From Gymnogyps californianus (Eukaryota > Chordata > Aves > Accipitriformes > Cathartidae), in assembly GCF_018139145.2 (NCBI RefSeq), contig NC_059482.1:6646294-6710293 (forward strand): a stretch of DNA of 64,000 nt, in the 5' to 3' direction. This document shows positions 48,286 through 59,350 of the stretch, in pieces. The translations under genes were made by a program, and so were the position numbers. The notes beneath the pieces were generated by a model. It did no database searches. It was not told the DNA's origin and saw nothing but the letters and a program-made list of their open reading frames with translations. Each line of letters opens with the position of its first letter. The stretch's first letter is position 1.

Positions 48286-50140
48286 AAATACCAAGTGAAC
48301 TTATGTTCAAACAGGAAGAATGGGTTTCTCTGAATTTCTCTAACAGAAACCTGGAGACCGAGGCCACAGGGTTGGGACAAGCACCCTGGCACCGGCGATG
48401 GGCTACTCCCTGGCACAGATTAAAAGCGCAGTGCCAGAATAGCTGTAAAAAGGGCAAGAAGCTAGTTTGGTTTGTAAACTATAATTAAAAATAATAGGTG
48501 AGAGTGCACAGAAAGACACAACACTAATTTAAAGCCAATACAGTTTATCTGGCATCTTATGATTATTTATGTACATCTTAGTCCTTTCTGTGGTAACTAA
48601 TTATGAGCTGATAGGAATCAGAATAAAGAGGCTGCCAAGTATGATTGAAAAAATAAATGAAGAGAAATTAGATGTTGCCACATTAGGATAATTTAATGGG
48701 GAAAGAGAATAGGCTTCAATCTCTTGTGATTTTCCTCCGTCCTTTTTTTCTGGCCTTTCATTGTCACAACCAAGGAAACTCAGGGTGCTGTTAGGGGGTC
48801 AACCTGCAGAAGACCTCTACTTTGCATTCTCATCCTTCAAGGGCAGCAAGCAGTCTAAAAAGCCCCAATTCTCCTTAATTGAGGCATCTCAATTATGTAA
48901 CAGCAAAGAAAGGCATATTTGTTTGCAAGACATGCATTTTTCTCAGAAGATGGGATTAATCTGATAATGACTCCACAGCTTAGAAATGATCTCCCACCAC
49001 AAGGTAAAGCAAAACTGTCTGTATTAAGTATTTTGAAAGGCATATATTTATCAACAGACCAAAATATTTTTAAAGTTAGTATAATACATAGTCATCCTCT
49101 TATTAAACCAATATCTTTTTTAAAAAAGAGAAAGTATCTTAAAGGCGGTAGGAGAAATGGAAGAGAGTTCTACTAAAAATAATATTAATAGAGAACAATA
49201 AAATTCCTGTGCTCATTTGAACTATCCTATAAAGCTCCACAGCGCAGGTATGATCGCCATATTCAGCTGTTTAGAATGATTCAAAGCCCCTGAAGAGTAT
49301 TATTAGTTTTTTGCAAGCAATTCAACTGGACTTTTATTAGAAAGGTAAAATTAAACTAAATTGCTCAATGCAGAGTGAGAGCCCTTAAGCTATTGCTGAA
49401 AAGCATCCGTCCAGCCAAGCCAAACTCAGGCTAGCTCTAACAGAATTCAGCTAATTCATGAAATGGAAGTTTATCAGAGCAGTTTAAAATCCAAACCAAA
49501 CAATAATTCATCTTTTCAAATGAGTCAAATTTGATGACTTTTAAACAAAATTCTCAGCAGGCAGAAAAACGTCCCACAGTATAACAGCAGTGCTTTATAC
49601 CTCGAACATTGACACAACCTAGACTCCAAAAGAAGAGAATAGTTTTCCCTGTGTGAGCGTAGGATATTTACTTTAAGCGATAAAAGATTATGTGGCTGGA
49701 AGCCCAAAGCACTTTATCTTGCGATGCCTCCAGTGTTTCACTGAGAACTGGATGTAAGCAATGTGCCATTTGCTTTTTGGCTGTGTATATCTTTACTTCT
49801 TTCTAAATGTTTCAATTGTGTCGGCTGTTTTGGAAGAAGAAAGTTCAATGGTTCTATCATTGAAAGAAAAGTACCTTTCTTATTACTTAAGAGAAATGCA
49901 GTCATATTTATCCCTTTGTTGACAGAGGGTAAAGCTTTAATATCTCAGAATAATGGACAAACACGAACTCATCAAGCCTAGGAGCTTCCTTCAGATGGCA
50001 AAATTACGAAACAGAAGGTAAATCCCAGGTTCTCAAAGCCATTCAAGCATCTAATTTCCTTTGGTGAATGTGAGCTAGCTGCCTTCAGACACATGAGGAT
50101 CTGCCTAAGCGACTCGCCTAAGGACAGAGGGGAACGAGTG

Positions 50141-50250
50141 TCACAGAATCACAGGAATCAAATCACACTTTGGGTCGGGAGGGATGTCAGGAGGTCTCTA
50201 GCCCAACCTCCTGCCCAAAGCGGGACGCCTAGGAGCCCTGTATATGCCAT
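50141..50250 (-). mobile_element. CR1 LINE 3' end fragment, minus orientation
   Basis: The plus strand begins tcacagaatcacaggaatca and continues with 'tttgggtcgggagggatgtc', 'aggaggtctctagcccaacc' and 'tcctgcccaaagcgggac'. This is the reverse complement of the avian CR1 3' terminus: the octamer tail 'cacagaatcac', then 'gggttggaagggacct', then 'ctagtccaacc', then 'ctgc(t)caaagcaggg'. The 3' end therefore lies at about 50141 and the element is truncated a little over 100 bases in. This is the clearest avian/sauropsid marker in the window and is younger than the 4169 copy. Confidence 0.92.
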
Positions 50251-50439
50251 GCTGAACAGGAAGGTCCTGAAGGGACAAATTCCTCCTTTGCATCTATGAC
50301 TCAGATACCACAAACCTCCGGGAAGAGCCAGAGCTGCAGATAACTGCAAAATGCCTGCACTGCCAGCCATGCCTAGCCAGGCTGAGAAACCGCTTAGTTT
50401 CTCAGTAAATATTGTTTATCCCTCATGAACACAGTCTTT

Positions 50440-50880
50440 TGAATGACATCTTTATATGTTGGGCCTTATGACAGTTTAATAACAAGTTTTAATTTTTTGC
50501 TCATCAGCTTTCCTGTTCACATATCATCAGCATACGACAGCAGAGCATGTTAGGGAATCTAATTAGTAAACAATTCCATACTGCTGATACAAGATGAAAC
50601 ATTCTTAAACCGATAAAAAGAGCACTTTAATCACTGTTGAATGACTTTCAATGCCAAGCGGTTTGTGCCATGTCAGAACATAATTTGAAGAAGATTAGAG
50701 TACTATATAAAAGAATTAATGTTAACAACTTCGTTAAAAAATGTCTTAAACAATGAGCCTGTCAGTTGTCACAGACTCTCCCTGATCTGTTGTGATTAAC
50801 GCCCCCTCTCCCAACAATTTCAACTGATAAACAATGCTAAAAGCGCTGGGCAACCTAAACATTTTTTTTTCCATACGTCC
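50440..50880. promoter_or_regulatory. Candidate conserved non-coding block in WWOX intron
   Basis: A long, repeat-free stretch with many clean developmental-type motifs: 'gacagtttaataacaag', 'gaatctaattagtaaacaat' (homeodomain next to FOX), 'aagagcactttaatcactg', 'ttaatgttaacaacttcg', 'gtcagttgtcacagactc' and 'tgataaacaatgctaaaagc'. Composition is even and without microsatellites. The call is inference from sequence texture; no alignment was possible. Confidence 0.4.
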
Positions 50881-52094
50881 GACAGTTGTATAGGGTGCTA
50901 ATCACCAGAGCTGGGGGTCAGCCTTCTTTAACCTGCAACAAAGGCAGTGGGTTGCAGTGATGAATACACAGGATAAAGAATTTGTGAGAAGCCCAACTGA
51001 ATCTTTAATCATGCCTCAATGCCATTTCCGATCCAGTCAAACATTTGAAAGCTGCTAGGCAAGCACCACACTATCAATCTTTCTAGCATACGTAAAATTA
51101 CCCAGGAATCTTGTTTTGGATTAAGTTGAAGAGTGTCTTAGTAATAAGGGTTCATCATTCTCTTCCGCAAATCATTTGTCAGTTTTGTAATACAATCTTC
51201 AACTGCAGCAGGGTGGGATTTATACAGCAGTTGCTGTTTATTTATAGTTGAAGCTCATAGATCTAAATTATCCATCCTTCCGAAATCCTTTGTTGAGATG
51301 AAAATACTAAGTAGCTACTAGTTCATAGGCATTTATTTCATAACTGCTAGCTGTCAATTCGTAACTGATGGCACTGAATACAAATTAATATTGAATACCT
51401 TAACAGTAAAAGAAAAGGGGTTCTTGAGATACAGTATACGGTAAAACCCTCATTAATATATGTAATGCATCCGTTAGTATTCTAAGATACCATTTATGTT
51501 CCTGATAAGAAAACATATTACACAGTTAATGTTTAGTTTTCAGATTTGTCTACTTTCAAATGCATGTTTATTTTCTAAAATTAGATTCCTATTCTGAAGC
51601 AAGTTTGCATACCAAGCATATAAATAATAGAAACAAAGCCATAACTTATCTGTAGATTTATCAACTACACATGAATAAGATCCACTCTAAACTCTGTTAA
51701 GGGCACACAGATAGCACTAAACATTGCCTGCCAGTGAGATACGATCAGCTTCTTTGAAAAGGAGGTTTTTATTTTCTTATGAAAAATTAAGGATAAAGGC
51801 CAGTTATCTCGGTAGCCTGAGGTTAAGTTTAGCACAGTGCCTTTTAAAAGATGGCCAGTGGAAAGAGGTGAATTCAAAATGATATGAGAGGCAAGTATTT
51901 GTGACAAGGGCCAGATTCAAAGCAAGCAGCTCAAGTGAAATAAAAAGGCAAGGGCTTCCTTAAAACTCTTCAGGCTGTTCCTGTTATTCATCTCAGGACT
52001 ATTAGACAAAGCCAACACTTCCCTAACACAAAAATATCAGATCCACACAACGGCACTGTGAACATACCATTTATAGCAGAATAACTCACTACAC

Positions 52095-52134
52095 AGCAGT
52101 GTGAAGATGAGGTAAGCAGTGTGAAGATGAGGTA
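52095..52134. repeat. Perfect 20-bp tandem duplication
   Basis: The unit agcagtgtgaagatgaggta is present twice head to tail without mismatch (52095-52114 and 52115-52134). The identity suggests a recent duplication in intronic DNA. Confidence 0.95.
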
Positions 52135-52410
52135 GTATGAACATATTCCAGATCATGAAACCAATGGGGTCTCCCATACCTTCTTTGTGCCTCTGAAGAG
52201 CACCCTGAAGAGTTCAAATCCGTTCTGCTAGAGATGGAAAAACTCTCCACCAGGTAGCTTCAGCAAAGGTCATTTCCTGATTTGATGTGAAATATAAAAT
52301 CTCGTTGGAATAACAAACAAAATGATATGGAGCCCATTTCAGTTCCAAATCGTCCAAACAAAACCCTAAAGTTACGGTTGCAATTTTATATTCCTTGAGC
52401 CTCATCTTCA

Positions 52411-52485
52411 TCTGGTGTAAATCAGCACAGGTCCGTTGCCTTCTCTGAGGCTCCACAGATTTGCAGTTGCTGAGGATCTGCTCCG
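52411..52485. repeat. Possible ancient palindromic sauropsid repeat
   Basis: The left part 'ctggtgtaaatcagcacagg' and right part 'cacagatttgcagttgctga' with 'ggatctgctcc' recall a known reptile/bird text, 'ctggtgtaaatcagc...tccattgaagtcaatggag...gctgatttacaccagctgaggatctggcc'. The right arm is only partly complementary to the left one, as expected after decay. The family name is not certain. Confidence 0.4.
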
Positions 52486-54107
52486 TTGCTTGCTGCAAGC
52501 TGATGTTGATATTCAGGGCGAGCGGTCGCAGGGACGTGCTGCCCGGCTGCTGGGGTGTGCGCCCATCCGGCTGTGCTGGGCACAGGCTGCCCGCAGCGGG
52601 CTGGGCAGCCACTGCTCCGGCTTGCAGCTCAGCAGCCAAGCTTTGGCTTACCTCCTGGAAGAAAACTGCCCTCAGAATGGATTTGTTTCCTTTTGGGATT
52701 GCTAGCAACCCCCAGCTGGGATTGTCGTGCAGAGTTTTCTCAAAATATACTTATTCCTTTCTCTGTAATGTTAAAATGTTTCAGCAGATGAGTTGAATTG
52801 GTAGTTTTTCCCATCAAGCTCAAGTCTTTGTGAATAACGCAAAGTGCAATGACCTCTTCCGAAAACACTAGCAAGTCTAAAATCCTCCTGTCCTCATTCA
52901 ACCTTCAGGATTCCCCAGTATCTGAAGTGGTTTTAGGAGCAGTCTTTTAAGAGCTGTTTGGGGGTATCAGCCACAGCTGAGGCCAGTCGTAGCTGAGGGA
53001 GGGAGCTACTTCTCAGTGCCAGGCATTACTTTGCTCTGTTTCCTACCGGAGTAACTCAGAGCTGTGAGGGATAGTCACTTTTTGTAAAATGCAGTGAACA
53101 AGTTTCAGTCTCGCATGTGAGATGACAGGAGAACTGTTCAATTCCTGCTGCAGTCCTCTTACTCAGAGCAATCCCAGATGCACAGTTATCTTATGAGTAA
53201 CACTCAGAATATGTATGTATTAGTCTCCTGTAAGAAAATAGGATTCCCTGATTGCTTTTTGAGCAAGGAAATATGAAATTGAGACCTGCCTTTGCTATTT
53301 TGGGTGAGTATGATAAACTGAAATCATATCTACAGCTAAAAAAATAAAACTTTGGAGCTGCCAAATATGATCTAAGAAACAAATCAGGCTCAGTTGACTT
53401 CAGGTCCCATCTCCACCCTAGTGCCAGCAGGAAAACGTGACCTGAACTGACTCTGTAATTACAGTCTTTTCAAAGGTCTCACCGAACCACATCTAAACCA
53501 GAGATTCTCAACCACCTTCCCTTCCCCCATCACCACATTTAAACCAGCAAAGCATCTCTTAGAAGATAATACAACGGATAAACCAAAATCTATAAGGTCT
53601 GCTTTTTTTCCTCTGATGTATTCCTTTTTCAATTAATTCCCAACTACAAAGACTCAAAACTCCATCAGCTTCTCTACTTGCAAAGCATAGTTGGTTTCAA
53701 GCTGTAACTTTTCTTAGCGTCATTAAGACCTTTACACATCTACAGTGTTCTTTACATACATTATAGAAGATAAGTGTGCTATGTTCTTTGAGTAAGGAAA
53801 CTGCAGTAGTTCACGAAAGAGGATTTGTTTTCAACTGTTGAGGCATTAAGACCTAGTGATTATTTCAACTATTCAGTATATGCAGCTATATTTAACTTAC
53901 ATTCTGGGTTTTAACTTTGCAAAAAAAAAATGTGTCCATTGTAATAAATGTATTTTGATAATGCACCATGTTGTTTGTGTTATGCAACACCCCATATGTT
54001 CTCAACTACGGCAATGATAGTGCTTGAAAACTTCCAACCTCCAACATCCAGTGTCAAACAGATTGTCTGCAATCATTCCACAGGAGAAAAAAAAAATACA
54101 ATACAGG

Positions 54108-54325
54108 ACATCAAATCAGGAGAACTGGGTTGGTTTCCTCTTTCAACTTTTACTTCCCTGGTGAACTTGGACAAGTCACTTCAACTCCATGTACCTCACT
54201 TTTCCCAGCTGTAAAATGGGGAGAGTACTATTATTTACCCACCTCACAGGGGTGTTGTGAGGACTAGTTCAGATTTATGGAGTGCTTTCACACTTATTGT
54301 TGAAAAGCACTGTGTAAGTATGAAG
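54108..54325 (+). repeat. MIR SINE, nearly full core and 3' part
   Basis: The order 'gaacttggacaagtcacttc', 'aactccatgtacctcacttt', 'tcccagctgtaaaatgggga', 'ctattatttacccacctcac', 'aggggtgttgtgaggac', 'ggagtgctttcac' and 'aaaagcactgtgtaagta' follows the MIR consensus: 'accttgggcaagttacttaacctctctgtgcctcagtttcctcatctgtaaaatggggataataatacctacctcatagggttgttgtgaggat...aagcgctt'. It is well preserved for so old a family. Confidence 0.88.
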
Positions 54326-55926
54326 TGTTATATTGTAAACCACTGTTAAAATGTGTAGAAGATGTAGAACAAGGTTGGCAAAATAGCTGACAAAAATGTA
54401 ATTACCTTTTAAAATCATGCATATTTTTCTCTATTGTATAAACTTAATTCTTTAACCTGTGAAGCTGTCTGCTATACCGGGCCCTATTCCAGTCTCTTCC
54501 CTCTCTCATCCTGTTTCTTTTTGCCCAGCTTACAGAGAACTTGGTAAAACTCTTATTAGCCAAAACACCATTGAATTCTTCAGAAATGGATGCTTTAGAA
54601 GGAACCAGCCCCTGAAAGGGTGATCCATGGGTTCATCTCTCCTACCCTTTGCATACGCTAGAAAGAGCCATCATGGCATACCAGGGCTGGGATTTCGTTG
54701 CCTAACATGGCTCTTAAGACATCTGAGCTGCCTTAGGATATCCTGCATGCTCTACAGCTGTACTTCAGAAGGGCACACATTTCCCGTTGGTCTGGTATTG
54801 TATTTGCCAGCCCCTCACAGATATCAAAGATAAAACCATACAATGTTGAAGACAGTACCAGACACCTATGTCCGTGCAACCTAACTGCTCTTACCACAGC
54901 ACCTGGAAGGCAGCTGGTTCCCACCGGCAGCACTGTATTCCTTCCTTTTCCCAGTATCTTATTAAAGTCCACAATCAGCTTCTGAAAATTGTTTCAAGCC
55001 TGACACAGAGCCACCTTAAGCTTCAAAAACTTTAATGAAGCATATGGCTTTACCTTGCCCAACCAGCATTTCAACAGCAAGAGCAGCAGCACGCCCCACA
55101 GGCTGCTCACCCTGGCCTTTTTGCCCACATCACATTTCCACGCAGATCACTTCTGCATCTTCTTCTCCTGCCCACTGAACTCCCATTCACACCTGATTTA
55201 CACTTTTAAGACATCATTGCTCCACTGAAGTGGCAGTTTTGAACACTGCATGCAAATTGCTATGATCCAGTATTGCTTCTCTCTTCTTCTCGCACGCTAG
55301 CACAGAGCAGTGGTGCAATATTGCATGCTCCTGCTCATTTCTGGATTTGGGAAAAAGCCCTGAGGAAAATTATCGATCTTCATTTCAGAGTGTAATGGGG
55401 TAAGGGTGCGGTCAGGTTGACCACATTACGTTGCTGTCTGTTGCTTGCCCCCTGCCCTATGTGCCAACACTGGCCAGTGGAGTAAGAAGCAAAGCGCATG
55501 TAAAAGACAGTCCTTGGGCATCACAGCAGCACTATTGGCATCTGATCTTACCTGAAAATCTCTGCCACTCACTTTCTGAGATTTTGCAATGTACATTTAT
55601 ATAAACTTGAATCCTATCACGACTTGTTGGCCACCGTCAAAAATGGAAATCCTATGGAGGATATTGGAAATCCTCCTGAAACACATAACCTGCCAGCTGA
55701 AGGCAGATTCTTCCGGGCAAGTGTAATTGGAAGAGTTGAGCAAACAGGTTGTTGACAATAAACATATCCTGCCAAAAAGACAGATTAGATATGCTGCTGC
55801 AACTAAATCATCAGAATAGGGCTGGCTGGTGTTGGGGCATACGCAGATGAGAATTCGTTGAAATCAATTCTGTTATTAACTTACGCTGACTTGAAATGTT
55901 TTACGTTTTTGCTGTACCTAACTTTA

Positions 55927-55990
55927 ATTATATATATACTTTATAGAAATGTATGTATACATACGGTACTGTATATGCTGTATATATTTA
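55927..55990. repeat. TA-rich low-complexity island
   Basis: About 64 bases dominated by TATA, GTATAC and ATATAT units ('ttatatatatactttata', 'gtatgtatacatacgg', 'gtatatgctgtatatattta'), with several short palindromes able to form hairpins. Confidence 0.85.
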
Positions 55991-56249
55991 CATAGCTTTT
56001 TAATACTATTACTAGTCAAAATTTAGACTTTTTCATATGCAGTATTGCAAAGAATGTCATCACAATACTGTCATTTGGCTTCCTCCTTCATTGCACAGAT
56101 AATTTTTTAGACTGACTTTCATTTTAGATATGAGTGGAAAAAAAACCCCACACAATACAATGCTCTTTAAGCAAGTGACCTTTTGGGACAGATATTTAAC
56201 AAGCTGTTTGTTTAGGTTTTAAAGATAAAGACTGTTTTTCATCTGTTGA

Positions 56250-56290
56250 TACACACACACATATGCACATAAACACACAGACACACACAT
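56250..56290 (+). repeat. CA-rich microsatellite
   Basis: An interrupted (CA)n tract of about 40 bases with ATAT/ATG interruptions. Confidence 0.9.
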
Positions 56291-59179
56291 TTCAGTAATA
56301 CAATGCATTGAAAAACCACAGGGTGTTATGATGGGAACATATCATGGTAAGAAATTAACTACTAACTCCGTCTTCCAGAAACTAATTAAGGGAATGTATT
56401 TTGCAATAATACAGATCTAGCAAACAGGCCTCTAAAGTCTAGGCTTAGAGCTGTAAGCCAGGCACTCCTGTATTATGTATGTGTGATTTTCATAGATAGC
56501 CTGCTGTAAAGTGTGCCCTGTTAGTGCATCTTTCAGGCTCAAAGACACTGGCCTTGTTAATATTTCATTTAGTACATACTGTAGAGTCTCATTTATATTA
56601 CTTCTATAATTAATGGTGATAGCTTAGGCACTGCCTTTACAAGGAGAGATCCCCGTATGTTGGTCGATGGATAATGAGAAACAATAGTTATTTCATTCAC
56701 CAGCAGCTTGTTGCTAGTTAGTAGGAAATTATCGTGTGTACTGTTGCTTTAATTGCCAGGGTAAATAATGCTGCCGCTGTGTTAGTGAACATTTTAAAGC
56801 ACTTGATGCAAATAGACTAGAAACAAAACACAAAAAAAAAAATTACCTTTATTATGCTATACCTTAGCATAGGGAGTTAAAAAGGTATGTCTTAAAACAT
56901 TTGCGTTCTATCATGCAAATATATCTTAATATGCATGTGCTGACTATTCAACTACTGTATTTTAGGAAATACAATTATGCTGCCTTTCTCTTCTCCTGTG
57001 TAGACTGTAAATAACTGTAGATCTTTCTCTTGTTTTCCTATGTAAATATATGTAAATACTAACAAGCTATGCATGCTGATATTCTAGGCGATTTCAGGTA
57101 CTTTTATAATCTGAAGGCATGTACTTGAACTGGTTTGTTAAAAAAAAATCAACTCTCTCAAATCCTTTAAAGCTCATTAGAAATTAAAGATTTCTTACTA
57201 GACTGGTTCCTTCAATCTCAGTTGCTTTTTTGTTTATTTTTTTCCCTGCTTTGCCAACATTGTCTCCCAAGACCTGCCACCAAGGGTGCATACTCCAAGG
57301 CTGTTTTCTCCAAAGCGTGGAGTCCCATCTCAGGATGCGATTCACTCCCCAACCGAGGATGTGCACCATTTAGATTCAATACCATCCCCATTTGTAAACC
57401 TCAACAGAGACTCGGAGAGGGGGAAAGTCTATCCCCTTTGCTCTGACCTCTCCTTCTGTTTAATGATGATTTCTGTTTCATTTTCTCAGCCCATAATCCA
57501 TCAAGTAAGGATCTAATACCACTAGTGCCAGGACTGGGTTTGAGGGCAGATGCCGTTGCAGCCAAGACGACTCCCCACATCTTTGGCCGCGTCTTTGCTT
57601 GTTGGCTGTGCTGCAGTCCGGCTGCTCACTCAGACATGCTCCTCTGCTTGAACATACTCTTTGTGTTTCTTTTCTAGAATGCTTATGACTTTGACAGACT
57701 GTGAAAATAATTTGATAAATAGCTTGATAAATTTCCCCATCTCTTCCCTTCAGTGCTGTAACACTGTTGTTGGGAGCCTTTCAATTGAAGGAGTGTGAAC
57801 AAAAATGAAATTACCTAAGCTTATAAATCAAGTCACCTCCTGCATACAAATTTGGAGGCAAGGTTTCAGTTTAGCTCTCTTCTTCCTTCTTTTTTTGTTC
57901 ATGTAATAAATGAAGATTCCTATGAGGAAAACAGTAAGAAGAAAAAAGAGATGCATTTATCTCCCAATACGGTAAGGGAAAAAAAAAAAAAACCCTCTGC
58001 ATTATCTATGGAAACTAAATGCAATGGCAACTTTTTAATCGAAAGAAAACAGCTTTCATGTCTGAAGATGCTTTTTCCAGAGTAGATGTATAAGAATAAA
58101 CACATTAATTGACAGGATCTTCGTGACTTTTTAAGTTCCTCAAACTTAGCTTGGTGCCTGGGGAAGATCTCTTTCCAGTCCTTGAAGACTCTTTTAAGAT
58201 GAATGTTTAAAAAGCTGAGCTGACATGGGCATTATGTTCAAGTGCAAGCTGTACTATTCTTTAATAGAGGGCATAGAAATGGTTCATAGGATTATTATCT
58301 TTCTACAGACAAAACCCATTACCTTCACACTAGGAGGGAAAAGCTAGTTTTTAACTTATATAAAACGGAATCAATTATCAATATCTTTGCATGGTTTCCC
58401 GGCTCTGCTAGAGAGCAGTCGCAGAGCTAAACACATAGAGCCATTTGGCAAAAGGGCTCCTTCCTATGCTAGGCTTCTTGTTACACCTTTCATTTAATAA
58501 AATCACATCTGCAGAAGCAAAAATAAGTAGCAACAATTTGTATGCAGGGCTTCCACCCTGAATGTCACAAGAGGAGATGGGAATCACATTTGCAGACTGA
58601 TCGCCTGGCTACTGTTACTTTAGACTTCTTCCCAGTAAAAAGTGAACAAGCGAATAAAAAGCAGTCATCGATGCAAAGTCAAATGCAGTGGCAAACAGCA
58701 GTACAGGTCAGAGCATCCATACAGTGTGTTGTCTTTGGTGTGGAAGAAAAGCGCTCCTTCAGCAACCTCTGCCATATAATCCTTACCATCCAGCCTCTGA
58801 ATAATCCTTTTGTTGGCTTTACCAGTGGCTTTTCACAGATGCTTATATTTCCAGGGAGAAAAGGAAAGCTGGAAGGTTAGTGGTGGCTTTTCACGGTGAA
58901 AAAGTCCACACATGCCCATCGCTTCTTAAACTACTACAAATAAAAGTCTTATGTCTTTCAGTAGACAACGTCTAACCTACTCCAACTCTGTGTCCCTCAG
59001 CAGAGAGATCAATAAGTGCATTAGCTATCCTTAAAAAACTGTGTCCCCAGCTACTTTACTAGCACATGCAAACTCAGATGCACATATAGGTGCAGTATGT
59101 GCAATGTGTATAAACCATAATACTCTAGAAGCTGGTAATGGTGTTTGGGAAGGAAATGTTCATTATTAGACTCTTATCT

Positions 59180-59350
59180 GTTTATCCCATTCATGAGATC
59201 TGCTTCTACAAAGCGCATAATGATAAATGGCACATTTGCAAATTATCTTCTGAGTGCTGATGAGAAATCAGCAACCTGCGAGTTACCGTGACTTTGAATG
59301 AGTACACTCCACTGCAAGTCTCGTTTGCTGATGTGTCTGCCAAATGAGTG
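59180..59350. promoter_or_regulatory. Candidate regulatory block with inverted half-MARE motifs
   Basis: TGCTGA (59255-59260) and TCAGCA (59268-59273) are inverted half-sites of the kind bound by large MAF proteins. Seven bases separate them, whereas canonical sites have one or two, so this is not a standard MARE. A further 'tttgctgatgtg' half-site lies near 59327. The flanks are repeat-free, with 'gcataatgataaatggc' and 'tgcaaattatc' motifs. Weak evidence. Confidence 0.25.

Noticed and set aside
52214..52708. 164-codon minus-strand open frame within the WWOX intron, on the sense strand of the gene
   Set aside because: Overlaps 78-111 codon frames on the other strand and an old repeat-like segment; no domain, and no known WWOX exon corresponds. 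A cryptic exon cannot be excluded but is unsupported.
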